Shown here: piece after piece, positions 1 to 10,707 of the stretch
How positions within the stretch are numbered: the stretch's first letter is position 1
How the letters are laid out: each line of letters opens with the position of its first letter
DNA from: Amnibacterium flavum
Lineage (GTDB): Bacteria > Actinomycetota > Actinomycetes > Actinomycetales > Microbacteriaceae
Length of the DNA stretch: 64,000 bases
Assembly (NCBI RefSeq): GCF_003097495.1
Contig: NZ_QEOP01000004.1
Coordinates: forward strand, 111,692 to 175,691
Direction: 5' to 3'
Program-made: the position numbers and the translations under genes
Notes under the pieces: model-generated
Databases searched by the model: none
What the model was told of the DNA's origin: nothing
What the model saw: the letters and a program-made list of their open reading frames with translations, nothing else

Positions 1-118
1 GGGACCCGAGCTGGCCCCGCCGACGAGTCACCCCGAGTCGCAGTCCACGCCGGGCCCCGCCGAGCGCGTCCCGGTCGACTGGCAGCTCATCCTGGCGGAG
101 CACCGCGCCGAGGGCTGA
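1..118 (+). CDS. C-terminal end of an unidentified protein (5' truncated by window)
   Basis: An open frame runs in from the window edge (codons starting at base 2) and stops with TGA at 116-118. About 38 codons are visible, ending in RAEG. Almost every third base is G or C, as in genuine genes of this genome, so this is probably the real end of a gene. The peptide is Pro/Ser/Glu-rich and then becomes more ordered (VDWQLILAEHRAEG). No family can be named from this tail. The palindromic repeat array starts immediately after the stop. Confidence 0.6.
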   Translation, partial: GPELAPPTSHPESQSTPGPAERVPVDWQLILAEHRAEG

Positions 119-580
119 CCTCGTCGAAGTGCCCTGCGTTTCGCTGCGCTCAACGGGCGGGGGTGCCCGCTCACTGAGCGGAGCGAAGTGAAGGGCGTTC
201 GGGCCCGCTCACTGAGCTCGTCGAAGTGGAGGGTCTTCGTTTCGACGGGCTCAACGGGCGGGGTGCTCGCGGAGCTCGTCGGAGTGTCCTGCGTTTCGCT
301 GCGCTCAACGGGCGGGGGCGCCCGCCCACTGAGCGGAGCGAAGTGAAGGGTGTGCGGGCCCGCTCACTGAGTTCGTCGAAGTGGAGGGTCTTCGTTTCGA
401 CGGGCTCAACGGGCGGGGGGCTCGCGGAGCTCGTCGAAGTGTCCTGCGTTTCGCTCTGCTCAACGGGCGGGGGTTGCCCGCCCACTGAGCGGAGCGAAGT
501 GAAGGGTGTGCAGGCCCGCTCACTGAGCTCGTCGAAGTGGAGGGGCTTCGTTTCGCTGGGCTCGACGGGCGGGCGGCGGC
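119..580. repeat. Three-copy tandem array of ~155-bp units built from palindromic A/B elements
   Basis: The units begin near 129, 283 and 439 (each with GTG(C/T)CCTGCGTTTCGCT), giving periods of 154 and 156 bp. Each unit holds four short elements in mixed orientation: TTTCGCTGCGCTCAACGGGCG (type B, reversed), CACTGAGCGGAGCGAAGTGA (B, forward), CACTGAGCTCGTCGAAGTGG (A, forward) and TTTCGACGGGCTCAACGGGC (A, reversed). Adjacent opposite elements can fold into hairpins. The array fills the gap between two convergent genes (stop at 118, stop at 584). Open frames through it are repetitive and not credible genes. Confidence 0.85.
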
Positions 581-583
581 GGG

Positions 584-1543
584 TCAGTCGGCGAAGGTCT
601 CGAGGACCGCGTTCGCCGGGGCGAAGAAGTTGCCGCCGGTGACGGCCTTCGAGAAGTCGAGCATCCGGTCGTACGAACCCGCGGGGTCGCCGATGAACAT
701 GTTCTGCAGCATCTTCTCCGTCACCCACACGTCGCGCGAGTAGCCGATGAAGTAGGTGCCGTACTCGCCGTGCCCGGGTCGCCCGAACGGCATGTTGTCG
801 CGCAGGATGTCGTGCTCGACCCCGTTGTCGTCGACGATCGTCGCGAGGCTCTTGTGGGACTTGCGTGGTGCCGCGTCATCATCGAGTTCGACGTTGTCGA
901 GTTTGGTGCGGCCGATGATCATCTGCTGGAGCTCGGTGGGGAGGGCGTCCCAGCCGGCGAGGTCGTGCAGGTATTTCTGCACGACGACGTAGCTGCCGCC
1001 GGCGTTGGCGTGATCGTCGTCGGGGCTGACGAGAGCCCAGTGAGCCATGCCCGATCCGGTGGGGTTCTCGGTCCCGTCGACGAACCCGAGCAGGTCGCGG
1101 CTGTCGAAGTACCGGAATCCGACGGTCTCGTCGACGACGGTGACCGAATCGCCGAGAGCGTTGAGGAGGAGCCGCTCGAACTCGAAGCACATGTCCTCGC
1201 GCTCCGCCCTGATGTGGAACAGCACGTCCCCGGGGGTCGCGACGGCGGTGTGACGGATGCCCTTGACCTCGACGAACGGGTGCAGCTGGGCGGGTTTCGG
1301 GAGGCGGGCGACGCGATCCCACGCATCCGACCCGATGGACACGACGCACGACAGGTGACCCGCGAGGTCGCGGAACCCGACCGCGCGGACGAGCCCGCCG
1401 ATGTCGCCGATGACGCTGCGTGCCCTGTCGGCGGCGTCGGCCGCGTCGGACAGGGTGACCGTGAGGAACACCGCGGAGCGCGACAGGGGAGCATCGACGC
1501 TCTGCGGTTCGATCGGGACCCGCGACCATGTCTCACTGCTCAT
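584..1543 (-). CDS. DyP-type peroxidase, YfeX-like (B class)
   Basis: Heme peroxidase of 319 aa, close to the usual ~300 aa of YfeX-type cytosolic DyPs. No signal peptide or Tat motif is seen. The family signature GxxDG is present (GFVDG, residues 153-157, catalytic Asp156). By comparison with E. coli YfeX, H230 (in RKSHKS) should be the proximal heme ligand and R248 (in ILRDNMPFG) the distal arginine. The C-terminal KAVTGGNFFAP segment matches YfeX. The ATG start overlaps the stop of the upstream aquaporin by four bases (ATGA), so the two are probably translationally coupled. Substrate unknown; family members reduce H2O2 with dyes, phenols or porphyrins. Confidence 0.9.
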   Translation of the reverse strand: MSSETWSRVPIEPQSVDAPLSRSAVFLTVTLSDAADAADRARSVIGDIGGLVRAVGFRDLAGHLSCVVSIGSDAWDRVARLPKPAQLHPFVEVKGIRHTAVATPGDVLFHIRAEREDMCFEFERLLLNALGDSVTVVDETVGFRYFDSRDLLGFVDGTENPTGSGMAHWALVSPDDDHANAGGSYVVVQKYLHDLAGWDALPTELQQMIIGRTKLDNVELDDDAAPRKSHKSLATIVDDNGVEHDILRDNMPFGRPGHGEYGTYFIGYSRDVWVTEKMLQNMFIGDPAGSYDRMLDFSKAVTGGNFFAPANAVLETFAD

Positions 1544-2325
1544 GCAGCCACCGCCTCGTCTTTCGGTGCGAAGAGTCTCGGGTAGACGAGCGCCGCGAGG
1601 GCGCCGCCGATGACCGGGACCAGGATGAAGACCCACACTTGCACGAGCCAGTCTCCACCGCCGAACAGCGCGGTGGCGAGCGAACGGGCGGGGTTCGATG
1701 ACGCGTTGTCGATCGGCAGGGCGACGAGGAGCATCGAGCTGAGCGTGAGCCCGATGACGAGCGGGGCGGCGGGCGTGCCCTTGGTCGGATGCATGGTCGC
1801 GAGGACGACGAAGAGGAGAACCGCCGTCGCGATGAATTCGACCGCGACGACGGGGAGGAGACCGAACCCGCCGGGGGAGAGGTCGGCGTACCCGTTCGAG
1901 GCGAACCCGGATGCGATGGCGGTGTCGAGGAATCCGGAGCTGCCACCCGCGATCAGCCCGAAGACGGAGGCCGCGCCGGCGACGGCTCCCACGAACTGGG
2001 CGATCAGGTACAGCGGGACGAGCCTCCATGGCAGCCGTCCGGCGATCGCGACGCCGACCGTGACGGCCGGGTTGAAATGGCCGCCCGAGATCGGGCCGAA
2101 CGCGTATCCGCCGGCGGTCACGGCGAGGCCCAGCGCCAGAGCGACGCCGAGGAGCCCGGTGCCCGGCTGCGAGCCCGCGCCGTTCGTGTCACCCGAGGTC
2201 AGCAGCGCCGCTCCGACGAGCCCGAAGACGAGGAGGAAGGTTCCCGCGACCTCGGCTGCCGCGCGCGAATACGGTCGGATGCCGCCGGGAACGGGGCGTT
2301 CTGCGGGTTCGTCATGCCCGGACAC
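1540..2325 (-). CDS. Aquaporin-family (MIP) channel with non-canonical selectivity filter
   Basis: Six-helix channel of about 261 aa with both NPA loops: GGHFNPAVTVG and SSNPARSLA. It aligns well with E. coli AqpZ (for example GVALALGL against GVALAFGL), but three of the four aromatic/arginine filter positions differ: F43 becomes Leu, H174 Leu and T183 Ala, with only Arg189 kept. This is neither the water-channel (F-H-T/C-R) nor the GlpF (W-G-F-R) filter, so permeants may include something other than water. The start is taken as GTG at 2323-2325 (VSGHDEPAE); a further-upstream start in the same frame is possible. The gene overlaps the DyP peroxidase by ATGA, which suggests H2O2 or solute passage linked to peroxidase use (inference). 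Confidence 0.88.
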   Translation of the reverse strand: MSGHDEPAERPVPGGIRPYSRAAAEVAGTFLLVFGLVGAALLTSGDTNGAGSQPGTGLLGVALALGLAVTAGGYAFGPISGGHFNPAVTVGVAIAGRLPWRLVPLYLIAQFVGAVAGAASVFGLIAGGSSGFLDTAIASGFASNGYADLSPGGFGLLPVVAVEFIATAVLLFVVLATMHPTKGTPAAPLVIGLTLSSMLLVALPIDNASSNPARSLATALFGGGDWLVQVWVFILVPVIGGALAALVYPRLFAPKDEAVAA

Positions 2326-2540
2326 TAGGGCGGCCGTTACGCCGGACGCTCGGACCGTTGTCGCAAGGTCCCTCGACCCGGCGCGGAGGGACGAGCCCGC
2401 TGACGGGGACAAGAGCATCGCGCGAGTCGAGCCGGCCGAGCGTGGGATCAGCACGGTCTATCCAGGCGCCCGCGCGGCATCTACGGTGGCAACCAGCACG
2501 GAGTGTTCCGTCAGGAACGATCGGAGAGGAGGACGTCGCG

Positions 2541-3797
2541 ATGGTCGCCCCGCACGCCGACAAAGTCAGGCTCTACGGTCACCGCCGAAGCCGCGACGCC
2601 TACGCGATCCGCGACTTCCTCACCCGCAGCGTCGTCCACTTCACCTGGATCGAGGTCGACGACGATGCCGCATGCCTCCGCCTGCTCGGACTGCCGCTGC
2701 GCGACGCTCGGCTGCCCGTCGTCGACCTGCCGGATGGGACGCGCCTCATCGACCCGAGTGTCGAGGCGATCGCCGCGCACCTCGGCTGGATCGCCCGGCC
2801 GCGGCTGACGGAGTACGACCTCTCCATCTACGGCGCCGGCCCGGCCGGCCTGTCGGCAGCGGTGTATGCGGCGTCGGAAGGGCTCGACGTCGTGCTGGTC
2901 GAGCGCGAGACCGTCGGCGGTCAGGCCGGATACAGCAGTCTCATCGAGAACTACCTCGGCTTCCCGGCCGGGGTGGCCGGTGCCGATCTCGCCGAGCGCG
3001 CCCGCCAGCAGGCCGTGAAGTTCGGTGCGGAGCTGCTCCTGATGCGGGGCGGGATCCGCGGCCGCTTCGAGGGCGGGCGCCTTCACGCCGACCTGACCGA
3101 TGGCACGCGGATGGTGTCGAGGTCGAACATCTGCGCCACGGGTGTGGAATGGCGCAGGCTCGGCCTGGAGCGGGAGGACGACTTCCTCGGCGTCGGCCTC
3201 TACTACGGCGCAGGCACCAGTGAGGCCGCCGACTGCACGGGTGACGACGTGGTCGTCGTGGGCGGCGGCAACTCGGCGGGGCAGGCGGTCATGAACCTGT
3301 CGGCGTACGCGCGTCGGGTCACCATGGTGGTCCGCGGGTCCGATCTGTCGTCGACCCTCTCGGACTATCTGGCGCAGCGGGTGCTGCGGGCGCCCAATGT
3401 GGAGATCCGACTCGACACACGTGTCACCCGGCTCGACGGTGACGAGACGCTCAGTGGTGTGCGCCTCGAGAACACACGGACCGGCCTGGCCGAGGATCTG
3501 GCGGTCGGGCGGATGTTCGTCTGCATCGGCGGTGAGCCCGACACGGAGTGGGCGACCGACACCCCGATCGTGCGCGACGAGCTCGGTTACCTCGTCACGG
3601 GTCCCGACCTGCGCGGGCGCGTGGCCGACGGAGTCTGGCCTCTGCGGCGCGACCCGTTCTTCCTGGAGACGAGCGTGCCGGGTTCGTTCGCCGTGGGGGA
3701 TGTGCGCCACGGCTCGGTGAAACGCGTCGCGAGCGCCGTGGGGGAGGGTGCGATGGCGGTCACGTTCGTCCACCGCTACCTCTCCGAGACCTCGTGA
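2541..3797 (+). CDS. Thioredoxin-reductase-like FAD/NAD(P) oxidoreductase with N-terminal glutaredoxin-like domain, no CxxC
   Basis: 418 aa, starting at an ATG with a clear AGGAGG-type site (2524-2532). Residues 8-85 look like a thioredoxin/glutaredoxin-fold domain (VRLYGHRRSRDAYAIRDFL) without active-site cysteines. Residues 92-418 are a thioredoxin-reductase-type flavoprotein: FAD GxGxxG (GAGPAG, 98-103), VGGQAGYSSLIENYLGFP, NAD(P)-binding GGGNSAG (241-247) and a C-terminal GD motif (SFAVGDVRHGSVKRVASAVGEG). The redox CxxC of real TrxR, expected near 221-230, is replaced by YYGAGTSEA. It therefore cannot act as an ordinary disulfide reductase; the electron acceptor is unknown. It is divergent from the aquaporin-DyP pair across about 215 bp. 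Confidence 0.85.
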   Translation: MVAPHADKVRLYGHRRSRDAYAIRDFLTRSVVHFTWIEVDDDAACLRLLGLPLRDARLPVVDLPDGTRLIDPSVEAIAAHLGWIARPRLTEYDLSIYGAGPAGLSAAVYAASEGLDVVLVERETVGGQAGYSSLIENYLGFPAGVAGADLAERARQQAVKFGAELLLMRGGIRGRFEGGRLHADLTDGTRMVSRSNICATGVEWRRLGLEREDDFLGVGLYYGAGTSEAADCTGDDVVVVGGGNSAGQAVMNLSAYARRVTMVVRGSDLSSTLSDYLAQRVLRAPNVEIRLDTRVTRLDGDETLSGVRLENTRTGLAEDLAVGRMFVCIGGEPDTEWATDTPIVRDELGYLVTGPDLRGRVADGVWPLRRDPFFLETSVPGSFAVGDVRHGSVKRVASAVGEGAMAVTFVHRYLSETS

Positions 3798-3798
3798 C

Positions 3799-3960
3799 CC
3801 CCGCCCGCTGAGCGCAGCGAAGCGAAGGGGTCTCGGTACGCGCCGCGCGCTGCTCGACCTCCGGCGGTAGCCCGCCCGCTGAGCCCGTCGAAACGAAGGG
3901 GTGGATGGGTCTCGGTCCCGCCCACTGAGCGCAGCGAAGTGAAGGGTCCCGGCCGACCCG
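3799..3960. repeat. Palindromic repeat cluster B-C-A-B
   Basis: Intergenic stretch made of a B element (CCCGCTGAGCGCAGCGAAGC), a C element (CTCGGTACGCGC...GCTCGACCTCC), an A element (CCCGCTGAGCCCGTCGAAAC) and a second B element (CCCACTGAGCGCAGCGAAGT). It lies between two genes on the same strand and leaves only about 12 bases before the next start. Confidence 0.8.
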
Positions 3961-3972
3961 TATGGTGGGGCG

Positions 3973-5154
3973 GTGGCTGAGTTCTCGTTCGATCTTCTGC
4001 GGCGGAGGCCCGACGTGGAGGCGCCGAACCTGTTCGCCGTCGACGCGAGCGACCGACTGATTCTCGACGAGGCCGCTGAGGCGCTCGCATCGGCGAAGCC
4101 CGGCGAGGTCGCTGTGCTCGGCGACAGATACGGCGCCCTCACCCTCGGAGCTGCGGCGCTCCACGGGGCGACCGGGATCCGCGTCTACCAGGACGCCCTC
4201 GTCGGCGAACGCGCGCTCGACCGGAACGCCGCCGAGCAGGGGTTCGGCGGCGCCTACACATCTCATCCGCTCGATGCCGGACTGCTCGACGGTGCGCGGG
4301 TCGTCCTCCTGCAGCTGCCGCGCAGCCTCGCCGAACTCGGGGAGTGGGCGGAGGCGATCGCACGGCTCGCCTCCCCGGACGTGGTCGTCGTCGCGGGCGG
4401 ACGCATCAAGCACATGACGCTCGCGATGAACGAGGTCCTCGCGGGCTCGTTCGGTCGAGTCGATGTGGGCCGGGCGCGCCAGAAGTCGCGGACACTGACC
4501 GCGACGCTGCCCCGGACCGCCGCCGCGACCGCCGGCTACCCCGTCCGCCGCGAGGTGTCCGCCCCGGAACTGCCCGGTGGCCGGGCGACGGTCGTCGCGC
4601 ACGGGGGAGCGTTCGCCGGGGCGGCGCTCGACATCGGAACCCGGTTCCTGCTCGGCTTCGTGGCCGAGATGGGCGTGCCGTCCACCGACTCGGCGGGCCG
4701 CCCCCGCGGACGCACCGCGCATGATGCCATCGACCTGGGCAGTGGGACCGGCCTGCTCGCCGTGGCGCTCGCCGCCACCCATCCCGAGCTGCGCGTCGTC
4801 GCGATCGACTCGTCTCGCGCCGCTGTCGCTTCGACGACCGCGACGGCGGAGGCGAACGGAGCCGCCGATCGGATCGTCGCGGTGCGCGAGGACGCGCTCT
4901 TCGAGCGCCCCGACGAGAGCGCCGACCTGATCGTCTGCAATCCGCCGTTCCACAGCGGCGCGACGGTCCAGGCCGAGGTCGCCCTCCGCCTGCTCGAGGA
5001 CGCCGGTCGTGTGCTGCGCCCGGGCGGGGAGCTGTGGACCGTCTTCAACACGCACCTGGCCTATCGCGACGCGCTCGTGCGCATGGTCGGCCCGACCAAT
5101 GTCGCCGGTCGCGGCGACAAGTTCACGGTGACGGTCAGCCGCAAGCCGGTGTGA
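3973..5154 (+). CDS. Class I SAM methyltransferase, RsmC/RlmG-like (rRNA guanine-N2)
   Basis: 393 aa from a GTG start preceded by GGTGGGGC. The architecture resembles RsmC/RlmG: a degenerate N-terminal methyltransferase-like half (residues 1-190) and a catalytic C-terminal half with the SAM loop DLGSGTGLL (254-262) and the N2-guanine/adenine motif NPPF (323-326, followed by HSG). RlmG modifies 23S rRNA and RsmC 16S rRNA; which applies here cannot be told. It stands alone between a repeat cluster and a convergent glycan gene. Confidence 0.82.
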   Translation: MAEFSFDLLRRRPDVEAPNLFAVDASDRLILDEAAEALASAKPGEVAVLGDRYGALTLGAAALHGATGIRVYQDALVGERALDRNAAEQGFGGAYTSHPLDAGLLDGARVVLLQLPRSLAELGEWAEAIARLASPDVVVVAGGRIKHMTLAMNEVLAGSFGRVDVGRARQKSRTLTATLPRTAAATAGYPVRREVSAPELPGGRATVVAHGGAFAGAALDIGTRFLLGFVAEMGVPSTDSAGRPRGRTAHDAIDLGSGTGLLAVALAATHPELRVVAIDSSRAAVASTTATAEANGAADRIVAVREDALFERPDESADLIVCNPPFHSGATVQAEVALRLLEDAGRVLRPGGELWTVFNTHLAYRDALVRMVGPTNVAGRGDKFTVTVSRKPV

Positions 5155-5205
5155 CGTGCGGCCGTGTCCCGGTCGCCGGTGATCGGTCGGCGGTGACCGG
5201 TCCTG

Positions 5206-6393
5206 TCAGAACTGAGCGGCGACCCGGTCCCACCAGGCGGCGGATGCGTCGCGATGGCTGATCGATCGGATGATCCCATCCTCGCGGATGGTGGCGCGGT
5301 CCCGCCATACCTGCGCGGCGAGGCCGTGCCCGTCGCCCGCGATCAGGGCGTCGATGCCGAGAACCGAGCTCTGCCCGAAGCCGCCGAGCGCGCCGGTCAG
5401 TTTGACGACCGTGTAGGAGTCGGTCGAGATCCCGATGGTCGGCACCCCTGCAGGAACAGCGAACACGGCCGGATGGTAGCGACCGGTCACGAGCAGCCCG
5501 GCCCCCCGGGCGAGGCGGGCCGCGTGCGCCGAGTCGACCGTGGGAACGACCTCCGACCCGGCCTTCATCGCCTGGCGGACCTCGTCGTGCAGGATCGAGT
5601 CCCCGCGCACGGAGGAGGGATCGAGTGCCGCCCAGTGCGCGTGGAAGCGCACCTCCAGCCCGGTGTCGTGGGCCACGCGGTCGAGCACTGAGGCGAGAGC
5701 TGCGACGAACGCGGGCCGGTCGCGTCCGGCCAGGTGCGTCGAGAGGCTCACGAGGAGGTAGCCGCTGTCGGCCGCCGCGTCGTCGACGAGGAAGCTCGCG
5801 TCGTCGACCGTGCGCTGCAGCCGGTCGGCCGGAACGCCGAGTCGGGCGGCGAGGGCGGCTGATGCATCCTCGCGGGCGCCCACGACGCGCGACTCCCCGA
5901 GCAGCTCGGCGACGAGGTCGACGTCGGTGCCGGTCAGTTCGGGACCGAACGTCTGACCCGACACCGCGCTCGGAAGTCCGAGCGCCGTCGCGATGCCGAC
6001 GAGAGCGCGCCGTTCGTAGATGTGGACCGGCCAGGTCGACGCCAGATTGCCGCCGCCTGCGACCGCGACTCCGGAGGACGAGCGGACGGCGTCGATGACG
6101 GTGAGCGCCGGATCGTCGTCGGCGAGAGTGCTCTCCCCGGTGGCGGCGCGGATCACGCGTCCGAGGCGCTCGTCGGCGGCGGGCCGCCCGAGGGACAGGT
6201 CGAAGCCGATCCGGGGCACGGTGTCGATCCCGTACCTGACCGCCGTCTCGGCCGGCTCGGAGGAGACCCCGACGACCTCGACCCCGCGACTGCCGAGCTC
6301 GGTGACGAGGGCTTCGAACATGGCCTCGTCGCCGATGTGGATCATGTCGTCGCGAACCCCGACATCGCCGACGGTGACGATCTGCACGGGCAT
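5206..6393 (-). CDS. Polysaccharide pyruvyl transferase family protein
   Basis: 395 aa. Family hallmarks are an N-terminal Rossmann-like segment with GDEAMFEALV (21-30), GGGNL (113-117), SGQTFGP and a C-terminal GRYHPAVFAVPAGVPTIGIS. The family transfers pyruvate from PEP to sugar residues as ketals, although actinobacterial members are often of unknown specificity. The ATG start follows GAGAGGA almost directly. It is convergent with the methyltransferase and divergent from the HEAT-GT4/GT1 operon across 160 bp, so it probably belongs to the same glycan locus. Confidence 0.85.
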   Translation of the reverse strand: MPVQIVTVGDVGVRDDMIHIGDEAMFEALVTELGSRGVEVVGVSSEPAETAVRYGIDTVPRIGFDLSLGRPAADERLGRVIRAATGESTLADDDPALTVIDAVRSSSGVAVAGGGNLASTWPVHIYERRALVGIATALGLPSAVSGQTFGPELTGTDVDLVAELLGESRVVGAREDASAALAARLGVPADRLQRTVDDASFLVDDAAADSGYLLVSLSTHLAGRDRPAFVAALASVLDRVAHDTGLEVRFHAHWAALDPSSVRGDSILHDEVRQAMKAGSEVVPTVDSAHAARLARGAGLLVTGRYHPAVFAVPAGVPTIGISTDSYTVVKLTGALGGFGQSSVLGIDALIAGDGHGLAAQVWRDRATIREDGIIRSISHRDASAAWWDRVAAQF

Positions 6394-6553
6394 TCCTCTC
6401 AGCTGCGGCGCTCGAGCTGATGCAGGTGCGCGGTCGACCCATCACGGTAGCCGAAACCCCGCGCAGTCAGTTGTCGCTTCTCATCGCTATCATTCAGCTT
6501 GCCGCCACCGGATCACCGGCGATCGTGGCGTGGATCATCAGGTGGGGAGCGAC

Positions 6554-8706
6554 GTGGGTATTCAGACCTCACTCGATGCGGTGCGCGGTGCCGAACGCGT
6601 CGTCGACGCCATGCGCCTCGCCGACGAGCTCGCGTTCGAGAGCAGCCGCGATCCGGGCGTGCGGACCATCCGAGTTCTGAAGTCCACCCTTCGCGACGAC
6701 GACCAGATCGCCGCCATCTCCGCAGTCCACGGCCTTGCGCTCATCTCCGACGAGGAGGCCGCCCGATCGCTGGCGGGGCTCCTCTCGAGCGAGCGCCTCT
6801 TCCTCCGCGAGCACGCCGCCTGGGTGCTCGGCACCCGACTGCCGCGGGCCGATTCCACGGCTCGGCTGATCAGCATGATCGCGGGCGGCGGCTTCGGCGG
6901 CATGCTCGCCCAGCGCTCGCTCGAGCAGTGGTCGTCGGGAGCGCCCGAGCAGATCGCCGTCGGGCTCGAATCCGCGCTCCTCGGGGTCGACGAACCCGGC
7001 GCGAGGGCTCGCCTCGTTGAGACCCTCGGCCTCGTGCGCCACGTCATCACGATCCGCCCCCTCGTGAGCATCGCGGGCGACCGCGGCGAGAGCGAAGAGG
7101 TGCGGATCGCCGCGATCGCGGCCCTCGGACAGCGCCGCGGCGACACCGGCGTCGCCAGCGTGCTCATCGACCTCGCCATGGGCTCCGACATCCTCGCGGA
7201 TGTCGCCCGCCTGTCGCTCATCGATCTCGATGCCGCCCTCCCGGTCAGCGACGAGATCCGCGACGGTCTCACGGTCGGTCAGCTGTTTCTCCATGCGGAC
7301 ATCGACGCCGATCTCACCTCGGCCGGCGCCGGCGACAACGGCGGTATCGCCACGCTCCTGGTCCGTCTGGGCGACGCACTCGTGGCCCCGGGCCGGCAGG
7401 TCGCCACGCCCGTCAGCCGGGTCATCACGATGTCCCGGGGGTCCGTCACCCAGGCCGCGGCCGATCTCGACGCCCTGGGTGCCGCCGGCCACCTGTACGG
7501 TCGGGTGCCGCTGCTGCGCGATCCCGTTCCCTCCGCGGCGGCGTGGCCGCTGCGCGTCGCCGCACGCCGAGGCATCCGGCGCGTGCTCCGGGCGGCCGGC
7601 GGCGTCGACATGCTGCACCTGCGCATGGCCGACGTCGGAAGCCTCGCCGCGGCCGATGTCGCGCGCGAGCTCGACATCCCCGTCATCTTCACCGTCGCCC
7701 CCGACCCGCACGCGGTCATCCAGTCGCTCGATCTCGCCGGTCGACTGACCCGCGAGAACTTCGGCGACGTCGACGAGAGCGAGCACTTCTGGTTCCGGGT
7801 TCGCCTGGTCCAGCAGCTCGCCGCCAACGCGGCGCACACCGTGCTGTTCCCGCGCCCGTCCCTGCGACGCGACATGCGCCAGCTCGTCGGCATCGACATC
7901 ACCGCGCGCCCCGAACGGCACACGATCGTGCCGGAGGGCGTCGACCTCCAGGTCATCGACTCCGCCGTCGCCGAGGCGACCGCGCACATGGCGGGCGAGG
8001 CCCCGTCCGACGCCGTCCGGGAACTTCGCGGTCTCGTCGAGGAGCTCCCGATCGAGCGGCGCGGGCTGCCCCTCATCGTGAGCGTCGGCCGACTGCATCG
8101 CGTGAAGGGCATGGCCTCACTCGTCTCCGCCTGGGCGCAGAGCGGACTGCACGAGCGCGCCAACCTCCTCATCGTGGGCGGCGATCTCGCCGACCCGTCC
8201 GACGACGAGCGCGAGCAGCTCGACCTCATCGACACGGTCGTACCGGCCGATCAGCGCGCGCAGGCGGGTCTCCTGCTGCCCGGGCACCGCCGCAACGACG
8301 TCGTCGCCCGCTGGGTGGCCGCCGCGCGCACCGGGCTCCCCGGCCTGACCGCTCCCGGCGGCATCTACGTCTGCGCGAGTCTCAAGGAGGAGTTCGGCAT
8401 CGCCCTCCTCGAGGCGATGGCGTCCGGTCTCCTCGTCGTCGCACCCGACGGAGGCGGCCCCGCGACCTACGTCGTCGAGGGCGTCACCGGTTATCTCACC
8501 GCCACCTGGGACACGGCGCGCCTCAGCGAGGCCATGGTGTCGGCGCTCGATGCCTCCCTGGCCGAGACCGACCGGCGCCGGGCGGACAGGTCGCATCGCA
8601 CGGTCGAGAAGAGCTTCACCATTCAGCGCATGGCCGAGAAGCTCGTCGATGTCTACGCGGGTGTCGCCGATGAGGAACTCGGCGTCGCCTCGATGGTCGC
8701 GGGGCG

Positions 8707-8710
<4 letters not shown>
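6554..8710 (+). CDS. HEAT-repeat/GT4 glycosyltransferase fusion
   Basis: 718 aa from a GTG at 6554 with GGTGGGGA just upstream. Residues ~20-245 are alpha-helical HEAT-like repeats (phrases such as RVLKSTLRDDDQIAAISAVHGLALISDEEAA and EEVRIAAIAALGQRRGD). Residues ~255-700 form a GT-B glycosyltransferase of family 4: GDNGGIATLLVRLGDAL, SVGRLHRVKGM (from ~509) and the EX7E pair in KEEFGIALLEAM (E612/E620) that binds the nucleotide-sugar diphosphate. No signal peptide or membrane span. A HEAT scaffold on a GT4 is unusual and may hold a partner or acceptor. Its stop overlaps the next start by four bases (ATGA). Confidence 0.85.
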
Positions 8711-10014
<1,304 letters not shown>

Positions 10015-10707
10015 CCCAGGGCCTCGCGGTCGCCGGACGCGTCGCGGTACCGCTGCATGAGAGCCGCGTTCGCCTCGTACTGGGTGCCGCTGCGTTCGGC
10101 GGCGACGTGATGCAGCGCGTACACCCGACCGGGGATGCGGATCGGGGGAGTGTCGAGCATGGTCGAGTGGGCGATGTACCAGGCGGCGTCCTCGAATCCC
10201 CAGCCGCGGAAGCGCTCATCCTGGCCGCCGTGGGCGCGCCAGGTCTCGGCGGTCGCGACGTAGACGCCGGAGCAGGCGCCGTGCACGAGCTCGAACGCGC
10301 AGTCCGCTGCCGCGACACCGGCGGCGTACTGGGCGCTGCCCTGCGCGCCGAACCAGCGGTACTCGTCGTAGGGCAGGTGGACCGCTCTGGTGGTCGCCGC
10401 ACCGTCGATGGCACGCAGCAGCGCATCGCGCTCGGGCAGGGTGTCGGCATCGTTGATGATGAGCACGTCGCCGTCGGCGAGGTCGAAGGCGAGGTTGCGG
10501 CACCGGGCGAGGTTGAACACCGGGTCGTCGGAATCGATGGTGCGAACGTCGATGTCGGGCAGGTTCTCCGCGTACCAGGCCAGGACCCGGTCGAAGGCGT
10601 CGAGCCTCGAGGGCTGGGGGCGCCACGGGATCACCACCGTGGCGGAACGCGTCGGGGTCGCTGCAGCCTCTGATGCGGTCACGTCGACAGCATAGGGGCG
10701 GCGGGGG

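Noticed and set aside
119..580. CRISPR-like regular repeats
   Set aside because: Units are 155 bp, nearly identical along their whole length and built of palindromes. There are no unique spacers and no cas genes nearby.
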